Source: Prochlorococcus marinus str. MIT 0912 (GTDB taxonomy: Bacteria > Cyanobacteriota > Cyanobacteriia > PCC-6307 > Cyanobiaceae). From it: a DNA stretch of 64,000 nt. Location of the stretch: assembly GCF_027359595.1 (NCBI RefSeq), contig NZ_CP114783.1, positions 124,001 through 188,000 of the forward strand. Reading direction: 5' to 3'. Below are positions 55,814-64,000 of the stretch, piece by piece. Every line of letters begins with the position of its first letter. The first letter of the stretch is position 1. Under the pieces are notes generated by a model that saw only the letters and a program-made list of their open reading frames with translations, did no database searches and was not told the origin of the DNA. Position numbers and translations under genes: made by a program.

Positions 55814-56758
55814 TTGAAGGACTTAACTTCTTATTTTATCGGAGATCCTATTTTAGGTTTAGGATTATTAGCTTTCTTTGTCTTATTGATATCGCTACCT
55901 ATTTCTTTTTGGTCCGTTGCTGGTGATCGCAATTCTTCTTTTATAAAATTTTTAATTGCAATTGCAAATATTTCTCTTACTTGTCAATTGATTCTGCGAT
56001 GGTTGCAATCGGGACATTTCCCAATTAGTAATCTTTATGAGTCCCTTTGCTTTTTGACTTGGGGTTGTACGTTAACGCAACTTTTTGTTGAAAGGGCATG
56101 GAAATCTCCGATCGTTTCAGCTGTTGCGACACCTATATCTCTTCTTTCAATAGGGTTCGCTAGTTTTGTCTTGCCAGAGAATTTGCAATCCTCTGCTCCT
56201 TTAGTTCCAGCGCTTCGTTCTAGTTGGTTGATAATGCATGTGAGTGTAATTATGTCTTCTTATGCTGCACTACTAATAGGTTCAATTTTGTCTTTTGGGG
56301 TCTTTCTTGTTGATGGAAAAAAACAATTCAATATTCGTAATAGTTCCTTTGGTTCTGGTTCGTTTAGGCAAAGCTCTGAGGTCTATTTAAATGGCAGAAA
56401 TGAAAACTTAAATTCAATACAACCGGTTGAATTTACAAATGCTGAGCAGCTTGATTCATTGAGTTACAGATCAATAACTGCTGGATTTTTGTTGCTTACA
56501 GTTGGTCTGATTAGTGGTGCTGTTTGGGCTAATGAAGCTTGGGGTAGTTGGTGGAGTTGGGATCCTAAAGAAACCTGGGCTTTAATATGTTGGTTGGTTT
56601 ATGCTGCTTATTTGCATACTAGGATTACAAGGGGATGGCAAGGGAAAAAGCCTGCATTGCTTGCTATAACAGGCTTTTTCTTGATTATTGTTTGCTATAT
56701 AGGAGTCAACCTCCTTGGGGTTGGTTTACACAGTTATGGTTGGTTCTTTGACGCTTAA
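55814..56758 (+). CDS. ccsA: Cytochrome c biogenesis protein CcsA
   Basis: A 314-aa heme-handling membrane protein of system II. About eight hydrophobic helices surround the conserved [13 protein letters not shown] (about residues 243-255), which with nearby His residues binds heme. [23 protein letters not shown] is the N-terminal counterpart. The start is TTG at 55814. Works with Ccs1 to attach heme to cytochromes c6, f and others. It converges with rpe with a 17-base gap. Confidence 0.95.
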   Translation: MKDLTSYFIGDPILGLGLLAFFVLLISLPISFWSVAGDRNSSFIKFLIAIANISLTCQLILRWLQSGHFPISNLYESLCFLTWGCTLTQLFVERAWKSPIVSAVATPISLLSIGFASFVLPENLQSSAPLVPALRSSWLIMHVSVIMSSYAALLIGSILSFGVFLVDGKKQFNIRNSSFGSGSFRQSSEVYLNGRNENLNSIQPVEFTNAEQLDSLSYRSITAGFLLLTVGLISGAVWANEAWGSWWSWDPKETWALICWLVYAAYLHTRITRGWQGKKPALLAITGFFLIIVCYIGVNLLGVGLHSYGWFFDA

Positions 56759-56775
56759 GAGTTAATTGTAATTTA

Positions 56776-57528
56776 CTATTTTTCTAAAATTATTCCATTC
56801 TGTGCGTCATTCGCAACTTTTCTAAGTGCATCACAACCTTCTTTAAGCGTTGGGTAAGCAAACATACCACTTCCGGCTATGAAACAGTTTGCTCCTGCAG
56901 CGCAGCATTGAGACAATGACCAATCTGCTTTTATTCCTCCATCAACCTCTATATCTACGTTGTATCCATTCTCTAAAATTATTTTTCTTAACTGAGTGAT
57001 TTTGTTGAGCATTGTTGGAATATAAGCTTGCCCGCCAAATCCAGGGTTAACTGTCATTACTAGTACGTGATCAACCATATCAAGTACATCCTTGACCATA
57101 TCCATTGGAGTATGAGGATTAAGGGCTACGGAAGGAGACCCCCCTAGTTGACGAATCCTGCCTAGAATTCTATGGAGGTGAACATTAGCTTCAGCATGAG
57201 CAATTACAACTCCTGGCTCTCCGTTTGAACCCTTACTTGCTTCTACATATCCATCAAGCATTGTTTCACAATTGTATTGACTAACCATTAACTGAGTCTC
57301 AAATGGAACTTTGCAATACTTTCTGCATGCAGAAATCATTTCTGGGCCAAATGTGAGATTTGGAACAAAGTTCCCATCCATCACATCGAATTGAATTCTG
57401 TCTACGCCTGCTAATTCAAGGTCTTTTACGCACTGGCCCATATTTGCCCAGTCTGCTGGCAATACTGAAGGGATTATTTGAACTGGACGATGTTCAGAAA
57501 AAATTGATGAAGAAATGGATTGGATCAT
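56776..57528 (-). CDS. rpe: Ribulose-phosphate 3-epimerase
   Basis: A 250-aa TIM-barrel metal enzyme converting ribulose-5-P and xylulose-5-P in the Calvin and pentose phosphate cycles. IIPSVLPADWANMG, FDVMDGNFVPNLTFG (metal His/Asp), MTVNPGFGGQAYIP, and IEVDGGI are all present. The length is normal for cyanobacteria, with an N-terminal extension of about 15 residues. It is divergent from the FBPase/SBPase gene, with a 10-bp inverted repeat in the gap. Confidence 0.96.
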   Translation of the reverse strand: MIQSISSSIFSEHRPVQIIPSVLPADWANMGQCVKDLELAGVDRIQFDVMDGNFVPNLTFGPEMISACRKYCKVPFETQLMVSQYNCETMLDGYVEASKGSNGEPGVVIAHAEANVHLHRILGRIRQLGGSPSVALNPHTPMDMVKDVLDMVDHVLVMTVNPGFGGQAYIPTMLNKITQLRKIILENGYNVDIEVDGGIKADWSLSQCCAAGANCFIAGSGMFAYPTLKEGCDALRKVANDAQNGIILEK

Positions 57529-57561
57529 TGTTTTTGTCTTTTGGCAGAGATTCTATTAATT

Positions 57562-57589
57562 CATGGTCACAAGTTCTATTGTGACCATG
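57562..57589. promoter_or_regulatory. 10-bp inverted repeat in rpe/glpX divergent gap
   Basis: CATGGTCACA at 57562-57571 and its exact reverse complement TGTGACCATG at 57580-57589 are separated by AGTTCTAT. The repeat sits 34 bases upstream of rpe and 138 bases upstream of the FBPase gene. As both genes point away from it, a terminator is unlikely; a dyad operator or a 5'-UTR hairpin of rpe is more plausible. By eye only. Confidence 0.65.
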
Positions 57590-57727
57590 CACTGATACAG
57601 TAATTATTGCTTATCAACAGATAATAAGTTTTTTGTGAGTACTTTTTTCTGAGCATTTTTCAATGCCCTCAATTACTTACAATATTGTCTGCCTTAAGGC
57701 GTAAATTTCTTTACCTAACTGCAAAAA

Positions 57728-58732
57728 GTGGATCGTACTCTCGTCCAAGAAATTCTTGAAGTAGTTGAGCAAGCTGCAATTGCTTCTGCTCAATTGACTG
57801 GTTTAGGTCAAAAAGATGAAGCTGATGCCGCAGCCGTAGAGGCAATGCGAAAGAGAATGGGAACGATTCAGATGCAAGGAAGGATCGTAATTGGTGAAGG
57901 AGAAAGAGATGAAGCTCCAATGCTTTATATCGGAGAAGAAGTTGGATCAGGCACAGGCCCAGGCGTTGACTTCGCTGTAGATCCATGCGAAGGGACAAAT
58001 TTATGTGCCAACAGCCAGCGTGGATCTATGGCTGTTCTTGCTGCATCAGACAGGGGTGGTTTATTCAATGCTCCAGATTTTTATATGAACAAATTAGCTG
58101 CTCCACCAGCAGCTAAGGGCAAAGTTGATATCAGAAAAACTCCGACCGAAAATATAAAAATCCTGAGTGATTGCTTGGGTATTGCAATAAGTGATTTAAC
58201 TATTGTTGTTATGGATAGAGCTAGACATAAAAATTTGGTTTCCGAAATCAGATCTACAGGTGCCAGGATTCAGCCTATTTCAGATGGGGATGTCCAGGCA
58301 GCAATTGCATGTGGATTTGAGGGGACTGGTACACATTGTTTAATGGGTATTGGTGCTGCTCCCGAGGGAGTTATTTCAGCCGCTGCTATGAGGGCACTTG
58401 GGGGGCATTTTCAGGGACAACTTGTTTATGATCCTGCTATCGCTCAAACATCAGAATGGGCCGACTATACAAAAGAGGGAAATATTAAAAGATTGAACGA
58501 AATGGGCATAACTGATATTGACAAGATCTATGAAGCTAATGAACTTGCTTCAGGAGAAAATGTTGTTTTTGCTGGTAGCGGAATAACAGATGGATTGCTT
58601 TTTGATGGTGTTAAATTTGAAAAAGATTGCACTAGAACTAGCAGCCTTGTTATTAGTACGCTTGATCAGACAGCAAGATTCACCAATACGGTTCACATCA
58701 AAGATGGTGCTCAAAGCATCTCTTTGAAGTGA
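57728..58732 (+). CDS. glpX: Bifunctional FBPase/SBPase, class II (GlpX type)
   Basis: A 334-aa class II bisphosphatase, in cyanobacteria acting on both fructose-1,6- and sedoheptulose-1,7-bisphosphate in the Calvin cycle. [20 protein letters not shown] (about residues 56-75), the metal-binding [11 protein letters not shown] (about 84-94), and [18 protein letters not shown] (about 188-205) are family signatures. The start is GTG at 57728. It is followed by hemA after 30 bases, so a common transcript is possible. Confidence 0.96.
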   Translation: MDRTLVQEILEVVEQAAIASAQLTGLGQKDEADAAAVEAMRKRMGTIQMQGRIVIGEGERDEAPMLYIGEEVGSGTGPGVDFAVDPCEGTNLCANSQRGSMAVLAASDRGGLFNAPDFYMNKLAAPPAAKGKVDIRKTPTENIKILSDCLGIAISDLTIVVMDRARHKNLVSEIRSTGARIQPISDGDVQAAIACGFEGTGTHCLMGIGAAPEGVISAAAMRALGGHFQGQLVYDPAIAQTSEWADYTKEGNIKRLNEMGITDIDKIYEANELASGENVVFAGSGITDGLLFDGVKFEKDCTRTSSLVISTLDQTARFTNTVHIKDGAQSISLK

Positions 58733-58762
58733 AATCTAAGTAAATGAAGTAAGGGGCTATTT

Positions 58763-60088
58763 ATGCATATTGCTGTCGTCGGTCTTAGCCATCGCACGGC
58801 CCCAGTCGAAGTGCGCGAAAAGCTAAGTATCCCAGAAGACCTCGTTGAAAAATCTTTTAATAATTTAAAGAAAATTGATCAAATACTTGAAGTTTCAATA
58901 CTGAGTACATGTAACAGGCTAGAGATTTATAGTTTAGTTAAGGACCCGCAGTTGGGAATAGAAGCAATTAAATCTTTTCTTCTTGAATTTTCGGGCCTTG
59001 AGGAAGAGATTCTCTCCCCACACTTATTTAATTTTGTCCAAGAGAAAGCTGTTTCTCATGTGATGAGAGTTTCCGCTGGTTTGGATAGTTTGGTTTTAGG
59101 TGAAGGACAGATCCTTTCTCAAGTAAAAAAAATGGTCCGTCTTGGCCAAGATCATCAAAGTCTAGGTCCTATCTTGAATAGATTATTAACTCAGGCAGTT
59201 AGTACTGGTAAAAGGGTAAGAAGCGAGACAAATCTTGGAACTGGAGCTGTTTCTATAAGCTCTGCGGCTGTAGAGCTGGCTCAATTAAAACTTGGCCAAG
59301 CGCATGGTAGAGACCAATTGATGACCTTAGAAACCGAAAAGGTTGCTGTAGTTGGCGCTGGAAGAATGAGCCGTTTATTGTTACAACATCTCCAATCAAA
59401 AGGATGTTGTTCACTGACCCTTTTAAATAGAACTAAAAAAAGGGCCGAGGATCTTTCAGCAGCTTTTCCCGATATTCAAATTGATTGTCAATTAATAGAT
59501 CAGCTTGATAGTTGTCTATCACTCAGTACTCTTGTCTTTACTAGTACAGCTGCTAATGAGCCAATTATTGATGCTGAAAAATTGATAAAAATAGATAGAA
59601 AACCTTTGTTAAGGCTTATTGATATTGGAGTTCCGAGAAATATTTCTTCTGATGCAAAATCAGTTTCTGGAATTGAATCTCATGATGTTGATGACCTTCA
59701 AGAAGTTGTTTCAAGAAATCAAGAGGCAAGACAAAAGCTCGCCTTAGAAGCAGAAGGATTGATAGAGGAAGAATGTCGTATTTTTCTAGAATGGTGGGAT
59801 AGTTTAGCGGCTGTTCCAACTATTAATTGCCTTAGATCTGGTTTGGAGGCAATTAGAAAAGAAGAGCTTCAGAAGGCATTAAGCAGAATGGGACCTGATT
59901 TCTCTGCTAGAGAACGAAAAGTTGTCGAAGCATTAAGTAAGGGCATCATTAACAAAATACTGCATACTCCAGTGACAAAATTGAGAGCACCTCAATCAAG
60001 GAACGATCGTAGAGATTCTCTTGATGTGATTGAAAAACTTTTTAATCTTGATGTTTCTAGTTCTTTAAACAAGCCTAAAAACAATTGA
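58763..60088 (+). CDS. hemA: Glutamyl-tRNA reductase
   Basis: A 441-aa NADPH enzyme making glutamate-1-semialdehyde, the entry step of tetrapyrrole synthesis. The catalytic Cys50 is in STCNRLEIY, GLDSLVLGEGQILSQV (about residues 105-120) binds the tRNA-linked substrate, and VAVVGAGRMSRLL (about 194-206) is the NADP site. A C-terminal dimerisation helix runs to the end. It is an important control point in chlorophyll supply; its co-direction with the Calvin-cycle gene upstream may be incidental. Confidence 0.97.
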   Translation: MHIAVVGLSHRTAPVEVREKLSIPEDLVEKSFNNLKKIDQILEVSILSTCNRLEIYSLVKDPQLGIEAIKSFLLEFSGLEEEILSPHLFNFVQEKAVSHVMRVSAGLDSLVLGEGQILSQVKKMVRLGQDHQSLGPILNRLLTQAVSTGKRVRSETNLGTGAVSISSAAVELAQLKLGQAHGRDQLMTLETEKVAVVGAGRMSRLLLQHLQSKGCCSLTLLNRTKKRAEDLSAAFPDIQIDCQLIDQLDSCLSLSTLVFTSTAANEPIIDAEKLIKIDRKPLLRLIDIGVPRNISSDAKSVSGIESHDVDDLQEVVSRNQEARQKLALEAEGLIEEECRIFLEWWDSLAAVPTINCLRSGLEAIRKEELQKALSRMGPDFSARERKVVEALSKGIINKILHTPVTKLRAPQSRNDRRDSLDVIEKLFNLDVSSSLNKPKNN

Positions 60089-60193
60089 TATTGTTATTAA
60101 CTTTTGAATTTCTTACTACAGATCACTTTTTTCTGGATTAATGAGCACTCTATCCAGTAGGTTTGCTCCGAATAGCCGATTAATAGTGCCTTC

Positions 60194-61489
60194 ATGAAGA
60201 GAGTACTTGCCATAATTCTTGGCGGTGGTAAAGGATCACGCCTATATCCATTAACGAAAATGAGGGCCAAGCCCGCTGTTCCATTAGCGGGTAAATATCG
60301 ACTAATAGATATTCCTATAAGTAATTGCATAAATTCGGACATCAGTAAAATGTATGTTCTAACGCAATTCAATAGCGCTTCTCTTAATAGGCATATTGGG
60401 CAAACTTATAATCTCAGCGGACCTTTTGGTCAAGGTTTCGTTGAGGTTTTAGCTGCTCAGCAGACACCTGAAACACCATCTTGGTTTGAGGGAACTGCTG
60501 ATGCTGTAAGAAAATATCAATGGCTTTTTCAGGAGTGGGATGTTGATGAATATTTGATTCTCTCTGGAGATCAGCTTTATCGAATGGATTACAGCCTATT
60601 TGTTGAACAGCATAGAAAAACAGGAGCAGATTTAACAGTTGCCGCCTTGCCAGTTGATTCAGCTCAAGCTGAAGCATTTGGTTTGATGCGAACTGATGAA
60701 TCTGGGAATATTAAGGAATTTCGTGAAAAACCAACTGGTGATTCTTTGAAAGCAATGGCAGTAGATACTTCAAGGTTTGGATTGGAAGCAAGTGAGGCTA
60801 AAGAAAAACCTTATTTGGCTTCAATGGGAATTTATGTTTTTAGTCGTTCCACTCTTTTTGACTTATTAAATAAATTCCCCTCCTATACAGATTTTGGAAA
60901 AGAAATTATTCCTGAAGCTTTAGGCAGAGGAGATAAGCTCAAAAGTTATGTGTTTAATGATTATTGGGAGGATATCGGAACTATTGGTGCATTTTTTGAA
61001 TCAAATTTAGCTTTAACTCAGCAACCGACACCGCCATTTAGCTTTTATGATGAAAAGTTCCCTATTTACACTAGGCCTAGATATCTCCCACCTTCAAAAA
61101 TTGTAGATACCCAAATAACTGATTCAATAGTTTCCGAGGGATCAATACTTAAATCATGTAGTATTCACCATTGTGTATTGGGCGTAAGGAGTCGAATTGA
61201 AAGTGACGTTGTTCTTAATGAAACTCTGGTTATGGGATCTGATTTTTATGAGTCTTATGAAGAGAGAATAGCGCTAAGAAATGGAGGAGGTATTCCCTTA
61301 GGTGTAGGACAGGGAACAACGGTTAAAAGAGCGATCCTCGATAAAAATGCTCGAATAGGGGACAATGTGACGATAGTAAACAAAGATAATGTGGAAGAAG
61401 CTGATCGAGCAGATCAAGGTTTTTATATTCGTAATGGAATAGTTGTTATCGTCAAAAATGCCACAATTCCAGATGGAACTATTATTTGA
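60194..61489 (+). CDS. glgC: Glucose-1-phosphate adenylyltransferase
   Basis: A 431-aa ADP-glucose pyrophosphorylase that makes ADP-glucose for glycogen. The nucleotide motif is [13 protein letters not shown] (about residues 9-21). Then come [31 protein letters not shown], the catalytic-metal SGDQLYRMD and the FREKP site. A left-handed beta-helix follows from about residue 310. Cyanobacterial GlgC is activated by 3-phosphoglycerate and inhibited by phosphate, which matches the regulatory lysine environment near the C-terminus. Confidence 0.97.
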   Translation: MKRVLAIILGGGKGSRLYPLTKMRAKPAVPLAGKYRLIDIPISNCINSDISKMYVLTQFNSASLNRHIGQTYNLSGPFGQGFVEVLAAQQTPETPSWFEGTADAVRKYQWLFQEWDVDEYLILSGDQLYRMDYSLFVEQHRKTGADLTVAALPVDSAQAEAFGLMRTDESGNIKEFREKPTGDSLKAMAVDTSRFGLEASEAKEKPYLASMGIYVFSRSTLFDLLNKFPSYTDFGKEIIPEALGRGDKLKSYVFNDYWEDIGTIGAFFESNLALTQQPTPPFSFYDEKFPIYTRPRYLPPSKIVDTQITDSIVSEGSILKSCSIHHCVLGVRSRIESDVVLNETLVMGSDFYESYEERIALRNGGGIPLGVGQGTTVKRAILDKNARIGDNVTIVNKDNVEEADRADQGFYIRNGIVVIVKNATIPDGTII

Positions 61490-61647
61490 TTGATTTAATG
61501 TTTTAGAAATTTAATAAGCCTAGTTTTTTTAAGATTTTATTATCAAACATTTATTAAAGAATCCTTCATTCCTGACATTAGGCTATTTAATGCAGCGAAA
61601 TGATTACACAGTCGTCACACTAACTCAAGTATAAACTTATTAACTTA

Positions 61648-63066
61648 ATGACCAAGGCACATTTTGGATTAATCGGTCTTGGAGTAATGGGAGAGAATCT
61701 TGTTCTTAATGCAGAGCGGAATGGGTTTTCTAGTGTGGTGTTTAACCGTACTTATAAAAAAACTGAAGAATTTCTCTTAGGTAGAGGTTTAAATAAATCA
61801 ATTCAAGGAGCTGAGGATCTTCAAGAATTTGTATCAAAGCTGGAACGTCCAAGAAGAGTATTAATGATGGTTAAAGCTGGAGCCGCTACTGATGCTGTCA
61901 TTAATCAAATTTCACCTTACCTTGAAGAAGGCGATTTGCTTATTGATGGGGGCAATGCCCAATTTATGGATACAGAAAGAAGAGTAAAAGAACTTGAGAG
62001 TAAGAGTTTTGGATACATCGGTATGGGTGTATCTGGTGGGGCGAAGGGAGCTTTGGAAGGACCTAGCATGATGCCGGGTGGCACAAAGACCTCTTACGAT
62101 GCTATTGAGAGCTTGTTGAACAAAATGGCAGCTCAGGTAGAAGACGGACCTTGTGTGACATACATCGGTCCGGGGGGATCAGGTCATTTTGTTAAGACCG
62201 TTCACAATGGAATTGAATATGGAATCGAGCAGATATTGGCAGAGGCCTATGACTTGATGAAGAGAGTTTGTGGAATGACTGGTGATGATATGGCATCTGT
62301 TATGGGCTATTGGAATAAAACCGAAGAACTTTCCTCCTATCTTGTTGAAATTACAGAGGCATGTTTACGAGTTAAGGATCCTGATGATAGTTCCGATCTT
62401 GTCGAAAAGATAATGGATAAGGCGGGTCAAAAAGGTACTGGCTTATGGACAGTTGTCAGCGCGCTTGAACTTGGAGCTTCTGTCCCAACTATCTATGCAT
62501 CTTTGAATGGAAGGGTTATGAGTTCGATGAAGGATCAAAGAAATTATGCGGAAACACTTTTGAACGGCAATAAACCTTCGTTTGTTGATTTTGGTAAACC
62601 CTCTGATGGCATGCCTTTGCTAATGGATGCAGTCGTATTGGCTACAATTGCTAGTTATGCCCAAGGCATGGATATTCTAAGGCTTGCTTCTGAAGAATAT
62701 AATTACAATCTTGATATGCCCTCCATAGCTCAAATATGGAAAGGTGGTTGCATAATAAGGTCTACTCTTTTGAGTCGTATACAAGATGCTTTTAAGAAAG
62801 ATCCGAGGTTGACGAATCTTATTCTAGATAGTTGGTTTACCGATCAGGTTAACAATCGTCTTTCGGGCCTTACTAAGGTTGTTTCTGCTGCTGCAAATGC
62901 TGGAATTCCAGTTCCATGTTTAAGTAGCACTCTTGATTATATAAATAGCTTAAGAACCTCCAGACTTCCCCAAAACTTAGTTCAGGCAATGAGAGATTGT
63001 TTTGGCTCTCATACATATGAGCGCGTAGACAAAGCCGGATCATTTCACACTGAATGGATTGACTGA
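61648..63066 (+). CDS. gnd: 6-phosphogluconate dehydrogenase
   Basis: A 472-aa decarboxylating enzyme of the oxidative pentose phosphate pathway, giving ribulose-5-P and NADPH. NADP motif GLIGLGVMGENLVLNAERNG is at the N-terminus, followed by IDGGNAQFMDTERR, GMGVSGGAKGALEGPSMMPGG, HNGIEYG (catalytic His/Asn), and KAGQKGTGLWTV (catalytic Lys). The ATG at 61648 is good. The pgl gene starts 5 bases after its stop. Confidence 0.97.
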   Translation: MTKAHFGLIGLGVMGENLVLNAERNGFSSVVFNRTYKKTEEFLLGRGLNKSIQGAEDLQEFVSKLERPRRVLMMVKAGAATDAVINQISPYLEEGDLLIDGGNAQFMDTERRVKELESKSFGYIGMGVSGGAKGALEGPSMMPGGTKTSYDAIESLLNKMAAQVEDGPCVTYIGPGGSGHFVKTVHNGIEYGIEQILAEAYDLMKRVCGMTGDDMASVMGYWNKTEELSSYLVEITEACLRVKDPDDSSDLVEKIMDKAGQKGTGLWTVVSALELGASVPTIYASLNGRVMSSMKDQRNYAETLLNGNKPSFVDFGKPSDGMPLLMDAVVLATIASYAQGMDILRLASEEYNYNLDMPSIAQIWKGGCIIRSTLLSRIQDAFKKDPRLTNLILDSWFTDQVNNRLSGLTKVVSAAANAGIPVPCLSSTLDYINSLRTSRLPQNLVQAMRDCFGSHTYERVDKAGSFHTEWID

Positions 63067-63071
63067 TATCA

Positions 63072-63788
63072 ATGACTAAATATGAAATCCAAGTTTCAGA
63101 AGACAAAAACTCTCTCGCTCTTGCTGCTTCAGATTTGATAACTCAGATTATTCAGTCAACTTTGAAAAATAAAACAAGAGCAAAAATTGCACTTTGTGGT
63201 GGTTCCACTCCTAAGGCTGCTTATTCTTTGTTAGGTAAAAACAAACTTGAATGGACTAACGTCGATTTGTTTCTTGGAGATGAAAGATGGGTTGACAATG
63301 AATCGCAAGATAGTAATTGCTTTTTATTGAATAATTCTTTGTTTAAAGAAGGTAACCCTTCTCTAGAAGCATCATTTTTTAGTGTTTCAACTGTTGATTT
63401 ACCATCGCCAGAGGATAGTGCTAATGATTATGAAACAATTTTGAGAAATAATTTAGATGGGGATCCACCAAAATTTGATTTGATTTTATTGGGCTTGGGG
63501 GATGATGGGCATACAGCCTCCCTCTTTCCTGGCTCGGATGCATTATTTGAAAGAGATAGCCTAATAACTGTTGGCGAAGGTAAAGGTCATAAAAGAATAA
63601 CCTTTACCAGTAAATTGCTCAGTTCAGCAGATAATGTGGTTTTTCTAATTAGTGGATCTGCCAAACAAATTGCTCTTAAACGTCTACTTGATCAATCAGA
63701 ATCATGGGAGCGAACTCCCGCAAAATTAGTTTCACCCAACTCTGAAATTATTGTCTTAGCTGATAAAGATGCTTATCCATCTTTCTAG
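63072..63788 (+). CDS. pgl: 6-phosphogluconolactonase
   Basis: A 238-aa lactonase that hydrolyses 6-phosphogluconolactone, one step before Gnd. ALCGGSTPKAAYSLL (about residues 40-54), LFLGDERWVDNESQDSNC and LILLGLGDDGHTASLFPGS are the NagB/SOL-family signatures. It is coupled in direction and spacing to gnd, so the two NADPH-pathway genes form an operon. The glucose-6-phosphate dehydrogenase is not in this window. Confidence 0.94.
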   Translation: MTKYEIQVSEDKNSLALAASDLITQIIQSTLKNKTRAKIALCGGSTPKAAYSLLGKNKLEWTNVDLFLGDERWVDNESQDSNCFLLNNSLFKEGNPSLEASFFSVSTVDLPSPEDSANDYETILRNNLDGDPPKFDLILLGLGDDGHTASLFPGSDALFERDSLITVGEGKGHKRITFTSKLLSSADNVVFLISGSAKQIALKRLLDQSESWERTPAKLVSPNSEIIVLADKDAYPSF

Positions 63789-63824
63789 TTAGGTTTATTA
63801 TATGAGTTGAAAAGTATTTCTTAA

Positions 63825-64000
63825 TTGATTCCTGATTTACCACCGACAGAAAGTTCAATAACTCCTCTGATACAGGGTTCAGAATTTTCAGATTGGAAAT
63901 CTCTAAATGACACAATTATGGGCGGGTCAAGTTTTGCAACTTGTCGTTCTTCTGAGAAAGGCTTGTTTCTTGAGGGTAACTTGGTAGAAGAGGGAGGAGG
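63825..64000 (+). CDS. CIA30 family protein, 5' part only
   Basis: The frame starts with TTG at 63825 and runs off the window. It reads FSDWKSLNDTIMGGSS and then LEGNLVEEGGG, the start of the CIA30 (complex I intermediate-associated protein 30) beta-sandwich domain, found in many cyanobacterial proteins of unknown function. In other cyanobacteria, CIA30 domains occur alone or with NAD-binding domains. An in-frame stop precedes the TTG, so the start is fixed. The C-terminus lies beyond the window. Confidence 0.8.
   Translation, partial: MIPDLPPTESSITPLIQGSEFSDWKSLNDTIMGGSSFATCRSSEKGLFLEGNLVEEGG

Overview
The window looks like a piece of a Prochlorococcus genome, probably a low-light-adapted, NATL-like lineage. 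It is strongly AT-rich and single-copy genes are packed closely. It carries a cyanobacterial photosynthesis set: psb28, gun4, chlP, hemA, pcyA, ccsA, a sipA-type gene and cyanobacterial-type glnA. Many starts are TTG or GTG, and many small orphan membrane proteins are present. The species call is an inference from gene content and was not checked by any search. I see no rRNA, tRNA, CRISPR array or intact insertion sequence.

Layout. Positions 1-9,250 form a sparse, low-complexity region of short, mostly unnameable genes on both strands. Its only recognisable families are a nucleoside 2-deoxyribosyltransferase-like protein, an MTHFR-like TIM barrel, a DUF1824-like protein and a ribbon-helix-helix-like protein. 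It is separated by gene-free AT-rich stretches and looks like an accessory or island-like segment. From 9,264 dense core genes begin: a BaiN/HI0933 flavoprotein, DoxX, an AI-2E transporter, psb28, mnmH, gun4, an anti-sigma-like ATPase, a methyltransferase, glnA with a candidate NtcA site and a strong terminator, an AGT-type aminotransferase, tadA, a PLP decarboxylase, a GTPase-DUF697 protein, lspA, bioY, sipA and an M16 peptidase pair (to 28 kb).

From 28 to 39 kb come pcyA, a DevBCA-type exporter, a GT2 glycosyltransferase, the rpsB-tsf-orf-recG block and a VanX-type dipeptidase. From 39 to 48 kb come ferredoxin-sulfite reductase with an unusual N-terminal extension that resembles the arm domain of a tyrosine recombinase, then glyS, chlP, a VanY-type carboxypeptidase, typA and a DUF309 gene. 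From 48 to 56 kb an envelope region holds GT-C-type membrane proteins, lptB, lptF/G and a three-gene minus-strand cassette (GT39-like protein, FAD oxidoreductase, GtrA). From 55.8 kb to the end lie ccsA and then a central-carbon and tetrapyrrole block: rpe, glpX-type FBPase/SBPase, hemA, glgC, gnd, pgl and a truncated CIA30-family gene.

How the genes fit together. The right end joins the Calvin cycle (rpe, FBPase/SBPase), glycogen synthesis (glgC) and the oxidative pentose phosphate pathway (pgl, gnd). hemA, gun4, chlP and pcyA cover the start, regulation, phytol-tail and bilin branches of tetrapyrrole metabolism. glnA and sir supply reduced N and S. The items most worth a second look are the sir N-terminal fusion, the Walker A substitution in MnmH, several unexplained perfect inverted repeats, a set of very small membrane-peptide ORFs, and two copies of a small charged protein family at 8.8 and 12.1 kb.
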